This document shows positions 1 to 5,338 of a stretch of 5,338 nucleotides of DNA, in pieces (positions within the stretch are counted from its first letter, which is position 1; every line of letters begins with the position of its first letter). The DNA is from Burkholderiaceae bacterium (GTDB taxonomy: Bacteria > Pseudomonadota > Gammaproteobacteria > Burkholderiales > Burkholderiaceae). Under the pieces are notes generated by a model. That model ran no database searches. It had not been told where the DNA came from and saw only the letters and a list, made by a program, of their open reading frames with translations. The position numbers were made by a program, and so were the translations under genes. The DNA is taken from positions 1 to 5,338 of the forward strand of contig CANHDS010000052.1 in assembly GCA_947459465.1 (NCBI GenBank). Direction: 5' to 3'.

Positions 1-1
1 A

Positions 2-919
2 TTAACCCCCGAAGAGATTGCTGTGAATGCAAAAACGTATTACCAGCAAGCGAGCATTATCTTAGATCCAAGCAAAACGGAAGTACGTTATAACAGCGAG
101 TGGTGCGATGCCTTGGGCGCGCGAGGCATGATTACCTTAGCTGCTAAATATACTGTCGCTCGCATGCTCGAACGTGATGACTTTACCAAGCGCTATCGGG
201 GTGGTGTACCGATTTCTGTGCATGAATTCTTATATCCATTAATGCAAGGTTATGACTCGGTGGCACTACAAAGTGATTTAGAGCTCGGCGGCACCGATCA
301 AAAATTTAATCTTCTCGTCGGTCGCGAACTACAAAAAGAGTATGGCCAAGAGCCCCAATGCATCCTGACGATGCCTCTTTTAGTGGGTCTTGATGGGATT
401 GAGAAGATGAGTAAGTCAAAGGGTAATTACGTTGGAATTAACGAGCCCGCTAATGAGATGTTTGGAAAGATCATGAGCATTTCGGATGAGCTCATGTGGA
501 GTTACTTCACCTTGCTATCGTTTAGACCCATGACAGAGATTGATCTCATGAAGCAAGAGGTCGCTGCGGGCCGAAATCCACGGGATTGCAAGGTGTTATT
601 GGGCCAAGAGATTGTGGCTCGTTTTCATTCTCAGGCAGCTGCTGAGAAAGCTCTTGAAGACTTTAATCATCGTGCCAAAGGCGGAATACCCGATGACATT
701 CCTGCGCTTGAGTTAACGGGGGCTCCGCTGGGCATTGCTGCTCTTTTGAAAGCCGCTAATTTGGTCCCATCGAACTCAGAGGCCAATCGCAATATTGAGC
801 AAAATGGCGTTCGTATTGACGGAGCAGTCGTAAGTGACAAGTCCTTGAAAGTAGAGCCCGGTACCTATGTCATCCAGGTTGGCAAGCGCCGCTTTGCCAA
901 AGTCACACTTTTAAAATAA
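2..919 (+). CDS. tyrS: Tyrosyl-tRNA synthetase, 5'-truncated by the window edge
   Basis: This cytoplasmic class I aminoacyl-tRNA synthetase charges tRNA-Tyr with tyrosine, using ATP. The frame is open from base 2, and the visible 305 residues begin [14 protein letters not shown]. The GTG at 23 is an internal valine, not a start: conserved protein sequence runs through it, and about 100 N-terminal residues, including the HIGH-type ATP motif, should lie upstream given a family length near 400. Visible landmarks are the tyrosine-pocket motif GGTDQKFN (about residues 96-103), the ATP-binding loop KMSKS (codons 404-418, residues 135-139), and a C-terminal S4-like RNA-binding domain (about residues 240-305, containing NGVRIDG and ending in [13 protein letters not shown]). 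A canonical KMSKS points to the TyrZ-like subclass rather than the E. coli TyrS form; that is family knowledge. The gene ends in TAA and converges on ruvB 6 bases away. No frameshift or missing residue was seen. Identification is very secure. Confidence 0.96.
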   Translation, partial: LTPEEIAVNAKTYYQQASIILDPSKTEVRYNSEWCDALGARGMITLAAKYTVARMLERDDFTKRYRGGVPISVHEFLYPLMQGYDSVALQSDLELGGTDQKFNLLVGRELQKEYGQEPQCILTMPLLVGLDGIEKMSKSKGNYVGINEPANEMFGKIMSISDELMWSYFTLLSFRPMTEIDLMKQEVAAGRNPRDCKVLLGQEIVARFHSQAAAEKALEDFNHRAKGGIPDDIPALELTGAPLGIAALLKAANLVPSNSEANRNIEQNGVRIDGAVVSDKSLKVEPGTYVIQVGKRRFAKVTLLK

Positions 920-925
920 CGTCAC

Positions 926-1987
926 CTAATCGAGTAAATCAAGGTTTGCAGAGCTACTTGGGGCTTTTAGACCAAAATGTTCATAACACTGACGAGTAGC
1001 AATGCGACCACGCGAAGTGCGTTGCAAGTATCCTTGCTGAATCAGAAAGGGTTCCAACACGTCTTCGATGGTATCGCGTTCCTCACCAATGGCCGCAGCT
1101 AAATTATCAATACCGACTGGGCCACCATTAAATTTATGCATGATCGCCTCGAGGAGCTTGCGATCCATCACATCAAAGCCCATTGGATCAACATCTAACA
1201 TGGCCAAGGCAGCGTCAGCCATTGACTTGGTTATTACCCCGCTCCCCTTCACCTCTGCGTAGTCCCGAACCCTACGAAGTAAGCGGTTCGCAATCCGAGG
1301 AGTGCCACGGGCACGCCGAGCAATTTCATTTGCACCCTGGGGATCAATTTGTGCATTGAGTAAAGTAGCCGATCGTTCAATGATCTTTGTTAGTTCGTCC
1401 GAAGAGTAAAACTCTAGTCTTGCCACAATCCCAAAGCGATCGCGCAAGGGATTGGTTAGCATGCCTGCGCGCGTCGTAGCCCCGATTAAGGTAAAGGGCT
1501 TGAGATCCAGCTTTACGCTGCGGGCTGCAGGACCTTCGCCAATCATGATATCGAGCGAATAGTCCTCAAGGGCGGGATAAAGAATCTCTTCGACCACCGG
1601 TGAAAGCCGATGAATCTCGTCAATAAATAACACATCGTTTTCTTCGAGATTAGTTAAAAGTGCAGCAAGATCGCCGGGACGATCTAATACTGGACCACTG
1701 GTTTGTCGAAGATTAACCCCAAGCTCTCGAGCAATGATGTGCGCTAAGGTCGTTTTACCTAAACCTGGCGGGCCGAACAATAAAACATGATCTAAGGCTT
1801 CTTTGCGCTTGCGAGTCGCATTGATGAAGATTTCGAGTTGAGAGCGTGCTTTACTTTGGCCGACGTATTCATCAAGCTGTTTTGGACGAAGAGCACGCTC
1901 AAACACCGCTTCTGCCTGTCCAGCCCCGGGGCTAACGATACGCTCATCACCATCATCGGCATCTAAGTGATCAGTATGAATTGCCAC
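926..1987 (-). CDS. ruvB: Holliday junction branch-migration ATPase RuvB
   Basis: RuvB is the hexameric AAA+ motor that, loaded by RuvA, pumps DNA through Holliday junctions during recombinational repair. The 353-residue protein has Walker [10 protein letters not shown] (72-80, Lys78), Walker B with DEIH (123-126), sensor 1 and arginine-finger region GATTRAG (169-175, Arg173) and sensor 2 GTPRIANR (228-235). A C-terminal winged-helix domain follows (about 270-340, with [19 protein letters not shown] and the DNA-contacting stretch LQRTSRGR). It is slightly longer than E. coli RuvB (336), through an acidic N-terminal lead of about 25 residues before FERALRP and a short C-terminal tail. The start is GTG at 1987: the ruvA TAA stop lies in the same frame two codons upstream, so the gene cannot begin earlier, and AAAAGG sits 7 bases before the GTG. 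It is the last visible gene of the minus-strand cluster, 3 bases after ruvA, and ends in TAG facing tyrS. Confidence 0.98.
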   Translation of the reverse strand: MAIHTDHLDADDGDERIVSPGAGQAEAVFERALRPKQLDEYVGQSKARSQLEIFINATRKRKEALDHVLLFGPPGLGKTTLAHIIARELGVNLRQTSGPVLDRPGDLAALLTNLEENDVLFIDEIHRLSPVVEEILYPALEDYSLDIMIGEGPAARSVKLDLKPFTLIGATTRAGMLTNPLRDRFGIVARLEFYSSDELTKIIERSATLLNAQIDPQGANEIARRARGTPRIANRLLRRVRDYAEVKGSGVITKSMADAALAMLDVDPMGFDVMDRKLLEAIMHKFNGGPVGIDNLAAAIGEERDTIEDVLEPFLIQQGYLQRTSRGRIATRQCYEHFGLKAPSSSANLDLLD

Positions 1988-1990
1988 AGC

Positions 1991-2572
1991 TTAACCTTTT
2001 GAAAGTGATTTGAGAGCGATCTTAATCCCATCGGAGACACTCGTATCAGCAGGGATTTGGCGCGTGGCAAGACGCGCCTCTTTATCCGAGTATCCCAAGG
2101 AAACCAAGGCCTGAATCACCTCAGAAGCAATATCGGGCTTACCAGATGCATTCTGGGAAATTCCTAAATCAGGGGCTAACTTACCTTTAAGTTCTAACAA
2201 AAGACGTTCAGCAGTTTTTTTTCCAATGCCAGGAACGCGAACAAGGGCACCTGGATCTTGACTAGCAATCGCTTGAATCAACTCACTCACACTCATGCCC
2301 GATAGCACTGCCAAAGCAGTTCGCGCCCCAACCCCACTGATCTTAATCAGTGAACGAAAGGCATTGCGTTCAGCCTCTGTTGCAAAACCAAATAATTGTT
2401 GTTGATCTTCTCGCACATGAAAATGCGTGAGCAAGGTAATGGTGTGTCCCACAGCAGGTAATTGATAGAGAGTGCTCATGGGTACGTCGACTTCATAGCC
2501 GACGCCATGGCAATCAATCAGCAATTTAGGAGCTGAGATCGTAATGAGCGTGCCATGAATACGTCCAATCAT
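1991..2572 (-). CDS. ruvA: Holliday junction-binding protein RuvA
   Basis: RuvA tetramers hold the four-way junction in an open square and recruit RuvB hexamers. The 193 residues (E. coli 203) show the three expected domains. An N-terminal OB fold spans about 1-64 and carries the acidic-pin pair Glu55-Asp56 in [12 protein letters not shown]. Domain II (about 65-130) has two helix-hairpin-helix motifs, ISGVGARTA (78-86) and [13 protein letters not shown] (113-125). After a linker containing GKPD, domain III (about 148-193, [16 protein letters not shown]) is the UBA-like part that contacts RuvB. The start is ATG at 2572, 9 bases after the ruvC stop; the leader has only a weak purine-rich stretch, not a clear Shine-Dalgarno site. 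The stop is TAA at 1991-1993, in the same frame as ruvB. The Lys118-Lys119 codons form part of a run of eight A on the coding strand. The gene looks intact. Confidence 0.97.
   Translation of the reverse strand: MIGRIHGTLITISAPKLLIDCHGVGYEVDVPMSTLYQLPAVGHTITLLTHFHVREDQQQLFGFATEAERNAFRSLIKISGVGARTALAVLSGMSVSELIQAIASQDPGALVRVPGIGKKTAERLLLELKGKLAPDLGISQNASGKPDIASEVIQALVSLGYSDKEARLATRQIPADTSVSDGIKIALKSLSKG
1995..2000 (-). promoter_or_regulatory. Ribosome-binding site of ruvB inside the end of ruvA
   Basis: On the minus strand AAAAGG lies 7 bases before the GTG start of ruvB, a good Shine-Dalgarno match at normal spacing. It overlaps the last codons of ruvA, just before its TAA. It supports the GTG at 1987 as the true start and is the clearest ribosome-binding site among the junctions of this cluster. 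The function is inferred from sequence and spacing. Confidence 0.6.
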
Positions 2573-2581
2573 GTCTCTATC

Positions 2582-3076
2582 TTAACGCTTTGTCTTGCTC
2601 AAATGAACTTGATGATGATGAGCCGCACAAATAGCGACCCCAAGGGCGTCTGCCGCATCAGTTGACGGATTCTTTTTTAGTTTAAGTAAGCGCTTTACCA
2701 TTTCTTGCATTTGCGTTTTATTGGCTTGACCCGTACCGACAATCGCTTGTTTGACCCCTCGTGCACTGTATTCTGAAACTGAAAGACCGGTCGATACAAG
2801 GGCGGCAATCACGGCGCCTCGCGCTTGACCCAGCATCAGCGTGGAGCGCGGATTGACATTTAAAAAGATCTCTTCAATGGCAGCTGCATCGGGCTGATAG
2901 CGCAGGAGTACTTCTTGGACTCCCTGATACAGGGTTCCGAGACGATGAGGTAAGCCTAAAGCAACCTCACCACTCTCGATTATTCCGGAGCTAATGTAGC
3001 GCAACTGTTGTCCTTCGAGCTCAATCACTCCAAAACCAGTGGTTCGTAAGCCAGGGTCAATGCCTAACCAGCGCAT
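2582..3076 (-). CDS. ruvC: Holliday junction resolvase RuvC
   Basis: RuvC is the homodimeric endonuclease that nicks two opposing strands of a Holliday junction, with RuvA and RuvB as partners. The 164-residue protein has the RNase H-like fold signature and all four acidic catalytic residues in place: Asp7 (LGIDPGL), Glu68 (AAIEEIF), Asp140 and Asp143 ([12 protein letters not shown]). The conserved [11 protein letters not shown] segment (81-91) is also present. The length is close to the usual 165-180. The C-terminal tail after the last catalytic helix is basic and histidine-rich ([12 protein letters not shown]). The start is ATG at 3076, only 2 bases after the purH stop, with a modest CAGG about 9 bases upstream inside the end of purH, so translation may be coupled to purH. 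It is followed 9 bases later by ruvA. No sign of damage. Confidence 0.97.
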   Translation of the reverse strand: MRWLGIDPGLRTTGFGVIELEGQQLRYISSGIIESGEVALGLPHRLGTLYQGVQEVLLRYQPDAAAIEEIFLNVNPRSTLMLGQARGAVIAALVSTGLSVSEYSARGVKQAIVGTGQANKTQMQEMVKRLLKLKKNPSTDAADALGVAICAAHHHQVHLSKTKR

Positions 3077-3078
3077 CG

Positions 3079-4662
3079 TTAATGCCTGAAGTGTCGAGTA
3101 CCAGTGAACACCATGACAATGCCATGCTCATTGGCTGCCTCAATGACTTCGGGATCGCGCATACTGCCCCCAGGCTGAATCACGCTAGTTGCACCCGCAG
3201 CAACAACCACATCGAGTCCATCACGAAATGGGAAAAAGGCGTCGCTCGCAACCGCAGAGCCTTTTAAGCTGAGGCCAGCATGTTCGGCCTTAATGCTTGC
3301 GATTCGGGCAGAATCAATGCGACTCATTTGCCCAGCTCCAATCCCTAAGGTCATGCCATTGGCGCAATATACGATCGCATTGGATTTCACAAATTTTGCC
3401 ACTCGCCAGGAAAACATCAGATCCGCTAGTTCAGTGGGACTTGGCTGACGTTTAGTTACAACTTGTAATTCTTGGGGAAGCACATTCTTCGAGTCGCTCG
3501 ATTGCACTAAAAGACCACCCCCAACGCGCTTAAAGTCAAACTGATTGAGGGAATTACTTGCCCGATCCGGTAGGGGAATTTCTAAAAGGCGCACATTTTG
3601 TTTATTAGCAAAAATTGCTTTAGCTGATTTAGTAAATGATGGCGCGATCAGCACTTCAACAAATTGCTTTGCAATTGCTGTGGCACACGTTTCATCGCAG
3701 GGGCGATTGAGTGCAATGATTCCGCCAAAGGCAGAGGTTGGATCAGTTTGCAATGCTTTTAGGTAAGCTTTTTCAGCCGACTCAGCAATTGCCACGCCGC
3801 ATGGGTTGGCATGTTTAATGATGACACATGCAGCCTGATCACCGCTGATGGATTTGACGCATTCCCAAGCGGCATCCGAGTCCGCAATATTATTAAAGGA
3901 CAGTTCTTTGCCTTGAAGTTGCTGGTAGTGAGCTAGGCTACCGCTTGGCGCATTCAGATCTTTATAAAACGCAGCCGATTGGTGAGGATTTTCTCCATAG
4001 CGCATTTCTTGAACCCGCTCAAACGCCAAATGCAGGGTCTGTGGATATGGATGGCGCTTATGATGATCTTGCGTACCATCCAAAGAACTTAAGTAGTTGG
4101 CAATTGCCCCATCGTATTGGGCGGTATGGGCAAACACCTTTTTAGCAAGCGTCAAGTTGGTTGTAAACGAAACCGTATTCTGATTGCGACGCATCTCTTC
4201 TAAGACAAGCTCATAATCAGCTGGCGAAATGAGGACTGTGACATCTTGATGGTTCTTAGCGGCAGCTCGTAACATGGCAGGTCCGCCAATATCAATATTT
4301 TCAACCGCCTCTTCAAAGCTGCAGTTCTCTTGACTCACTGTTTGTGTAAAGGGATAGAGATTAATTACCAATAGATCAATTGGCTCAATGCCATGCTCTG
4401 CAATGGCAGCCATATGTTCTTTGGAATCACGTCGCGCCAATAGGCCGCCATGAACCTTTGGATGCAAAGTTTTGACGCGACCATCCAACATTTCAGGGAA
4501 CTCGGTAAGGTTTGCAACTTCGGTAACCGGTAAACCTTCTTGGGCTAACAGCTTAGCGGTGCCGCCAGTTGAGATCAGTTTTACGCCAAGACCATGGAGC
4601 GCTTGAGCAAATTGAACAATACCGCTTTTATCAGATACGGAAAGGAGTGCTGTACGAATCAT
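3079..4662 (-). CDS. purH: Bifunctional AICAR transformylase / IMP cyclohydrolase
   Basis: PurH carries out the last two steps of de novo purine synthesis: it transfers a formyl group from 10-formyltetrahydrofolate to AICAR, then closes the ring to give IMP. The 527 residues match the usual length of about 520-530. The N-terminal cyclohydrolase domain with an MGS-like fold (about 1-200) shows [17 protein letters not shown] (31-39), [14 protein letters not shown] (60-73, Lys64) and RAAAKNH (132-138, Lys136). The C-terminal transformylase domain shows RYGENPHQ (221-228), the catalytic pair Lys283-His284 in [15 protein letters not shown] (309-314), and the closing DAFFPFRDG and QPGGSMRD motifs. 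The protein ends in the typical GTRHFRH. The start is ATG at 4662, 2 bases after the fis stop, with no clear Shine-Dalgarno site, so reinitiation from fis is plausible. No PurR-type operator can be placed here, since the upstream region is coding. Intact and securely identified. Confidence 0.98.
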   Translation of the reverse strand: MIRTALLSVSDKSGIVQFAQALHGLGVKLISTGGTAKLLAQEGLPVTEVANLTEFPEMLDGRVKTLHPKVHGGLLARRDSKEHMAAIAEHGIEPIDLLVINLYPFTQTVSQENCSFEEAVENIDIGGPAMLRAAAKNHQDVTVLISPADYELVLEEMRRNQNTVSFTTNLTLAKKVFAHTAQYDGAIANYLSSLDGTQDHHKRHPYPQTLHLAFERVQEMRYGENPHQSAAFYKDLNAPSGSLAHYQQLQGKELSFNNIADSDAAWECVKSISGDQAACVIIKHANPCGVAIAESAEKAYLKALQTDPTSAFGGIIALNRPCDETCATAIAKQFVEVLIAPSFTKSAKAIFANKQNVRLLEIPLPDRASNSLNQFDFKRVGGGLLVQSSDSKNVLPQELQVVTKRQPSPTELADLMFSWRVAKFVKSNAIVYCANGMTLGIGAGQMSRIDSARIASIKAEHAGLSLKGSAVASDAFFPFRDGLDVVVAAGATSVIQPGGSMRDPEVIEAANEHGIVMVFTGTRHFRH

Positions 4663-4664
4663 GA

Positions 4665-4904
4665 TTAGATTAAGCGATGTTCTAAAAGTTTTTTGCGTAA
4701 GGTATTGCGATTGATTCCCAAATAGGAGGCGGCTAGAGATTGGTTTTGTTTGGCATGCGCCATGACCAGCTCTAACATCGGTTTTTCAACTACGCTGAGC
4801 ACCATTTGATAAATATCACTGGGTGGAGTACCTTTAAGATCATCGAGATAACGTTGTAGATTGATTTCAATACACTCGGTAACAGGATGTTTATTACTTT
4901 TCAT
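4665..4904 (-). CDS. fis: Fis-family nucleoid-associated DNA-binding protein (short form)
   Basis: Fis is a homodimeric DNA-bending protein that shapes the nucleoid and, in enterobacteria, activates stable-RNA promoters and assists site-specific recombination. This 79-residue protein is shorter than E. coli Fis (98), as is usual outside the enterics: the N-terminal beta-hairpin region that contacts invertases there is largely absent. A dimerising helical region (about 28-51) precedes a C-terminal helix-turn-helix (about 54-77, [22 protein letters not shown]), the best-conserved part and also related to the NtrC-family C-terminus. The start is ATG at 4904, 10 bases after the dusB stop, with no recognisable Shine-Dalgarno site in that gap. 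The dusB-fis pairing is the classic arrangement known from E. coli; the 2-base gap to purH is tighter than independent transcription would suggest. Whether this short Fis keeps the enteric regulatory roles cannot be told from sequence. Confidence 0.92.
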   Translation of the reverse strand: MKSNKHPVTECIEINLQRYLDDLKGTPPSDIYQMVLSVVEKPMLELVMAHAKQNQSLAASYLGINRNTLRKKLLEHRLI

Positions 4905-4914
4905 GATGGGTCGT

Positions 4915-5337
4915 TCAGGCTGCTTCTAAAAATAATAGATGATCTGAGTGGAGTTTCATCTCATCAAAATAATCATTGACAAGTTGTAGCTGGGTTTTGC
5001 AATCTTCGGCACTATTCATAAGGTTCCGAAATGCATGCGAGTTGCGTAAGCCTTTGCAATACCAAGCAATATGCTTGCGTGCAGTTCGCAGACCCGTGTA
5101 CTCGCCATAGAATGCGTAGTGATCGAGTAAGTGCTCATTGAGGATCGCTTGAATTTCTTGAATCTGGGGAGCTGGTAGAAGCTCACCCGTTTTTAAATAA
5201 TGATCAATTTCCCGAAAAATCCAGGGCCTTCCTTGCGCGGCCCGTCCAATCATGAGCGCATCGGCACCAGTCAGACGAAGAACCTGCTTTGCCTTTTGGG
5301 GGCTATTGATATCACCGTTAGCAACTATTGGAATACC
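4915..5337 (-). CDS. dusB: tRNA-dihydrouridine synthase B, 5'-truncated by the window edge
   Basis: DusB is an FMN-dependent, NADPH-using enzyme that reduces specific uridines in the tRNA D-loop to dihydrouridine (U17 in E. coli). Only the C-terminal 140 residues are visible. The frame stays open to the right edge, and the first full codon is at 5337-5335, reading GIPIVANGDINSPQKAKQVL. The ATG at 5253 is an internal methionine in the conserved ADALMIGRAAQGRPWIF segment, not the start. About 200 N-terminal residues, including the catalytic cysteine and most of the TIM barrel, should lie beyond the window. Visible are the ANGDI strand and the FMN phosphate-binding GRAAQGRPW (residues 31-39 of the visible part), then the helical tRNA-binding domain with GEYTGLRTARKHIAWYCKGL and a typical SAEDC-containing end. 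The stop is TGA at 4917-4915. It is the first visible gene of the minus-strand cluster. The B subtype rests on sequence resemblance and on the fis neighbour. Confidence 0.94.
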   Translation of the reverse strand, partial: GIPIVANGDINSPQKAKQVLRLTGADALMIGRAAQGRPWIFREIDHYLKTGELLPAPQIQEIQAILNEHLLDHYAFYGEYTGLRTARKHIAWYCKGLRNSHAFRNLMNSAEDCKTQLQLVNDYFDEMKLHSDHLLFLEAA

Positions 5338-5338
5338 A

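Larger units (their letters stand above)
926..5337 (-). other. Probable operon dusB-fis-purH-ruvC-ruvA-ruvB
   Basis: Six genes on the minus strand follow one another with gaps of 10, 2, 2, 9 and 3 bases, which leaves no intergenic space for a promoter or a terminator. The simplest reading is one transcript starting upstream of dusB, outside the window. Promoters inside coding sequence, for example for the ruv genes, cannot be excluded by eye. No LexA-type box was recognised in the gaps, which are too short to hold one, so SOS control of ruvAB as in E. coli is not evident here. Confidence 0.75.

Noticed and set aside
23..25. GTG as a possible start of tyrS
   Set aside because: The frame is open upstream to base 2, with TyrS-like residues (LTPEEIA), and the ATP-binding N-terminal part of the enzyme would be missing, so this is an internal valine codon of a gene cut by the window edge.
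1068..1262. 64-codon plus-strand open frame opposite ruvB
   Set aside because: It lies entirely antisense within the strongly conserved ruvB gene and its translation resembles no family I know; it is a shadow frame.
2335..2352. Perfect 7-base inverted repeat CACTGAT/ATCAGTG with a 4-base loop inside ruvA
   Set aside because: It lacks a following T run, sits in the conserved LIKISGVG coding region, and one or two such stems are expected by chance in a window of this size.
2611..2620. GATGATGATG triplet repeat near the end of ruvC
   Set aside because: It simply encodes the three-histidine stretch in the RuvC tail; three units are too few to suggest a variable repeat.
3082..4145. Three plus-strand open frames (61, 73 and 66 codons) opposite purH
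   Set aside because: Each is antisense within purH, with no recognisable domain and no supporting ribosome-binding site that I could see; they are shadow frames.
4678..4698. T6-containing stretch at the end of fis as a possible terminator
   Set aside because: The T run is on the plus strand and encodes the RKKLL residues of Fis on the minus strand; there is no adjoining stable hairpin in the orientation of transcription.
5251..5253. ATG as a possible start of a 112-residue dusB
   Set aside because: Conserved Dus sequence (IPIVANGDI through TGADAL) continues in frame upstream to the window edge, so this is an internal methionine.

Overview
This window is ordinary, gene-dense chromosomal DNA from a proteobacterium. 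It most likely comes from a betaproteobacterium of the Burkholderiales, and a streamlined Polynucleobacter-like genus is a reasonable guess. The grounds are the gene order dusB-fis-purH-ruvC-ruvA-ruvB, the short 79-residue Fis, protein sequences that resemble Burkholderiaceae homologues as I remember them, a base composition of roughly half G+C, and almost no space between genes. The genus is an inference; no search was run.

Layout. On the + strand, positions 2-919 hold the 3' three quarters of a tyrosyl-tRNA synthetase gene whose 5' end lies before the window. It meets, tail to tail and only 6 bases away, a minus-strand gene cluster that fills the rest of the window. Read in its own direction, from right to left, the cluster is dusB (5' end beyond position 5338), fis, purH, ruvC, ruvA and ruvB. 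The gaps between these genes are 10, 2, 2, 9 and 3 bases. Only 32 bases inside the window lie outside a coding frame, so there is no stretch over 300 bases without a gene, and no room for an internal intergenic promoter or terminator. No RNA gene, insertion sequence, CRISPR array or long repeat was seen.

How the genes work together. The cluster is most simply one polycistronic operon driven from upstream of dusB. DusB makes dihydrouridine in tRNA, Fis is a nucleoid-associated DNA-bending regulator, PurH completes IMP synthesis, and RuvC, RuvA and RuvB together branch-migrate and cut Holliday junctions. All five complete genes look intact, with the expected catalytic or binding residues in place.

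I found no undescribed system. The points worth a second look are small: an A8 run in ruvA where a one-base slip either way would leave a protein without its RuvB-binding domain, ruvA and ruvB lying in the same frame separated by one stop codon and one sense codon, weak or missing ribosome-binding sites at several tight gene junctions, and a convergent junction with no visible terminator.
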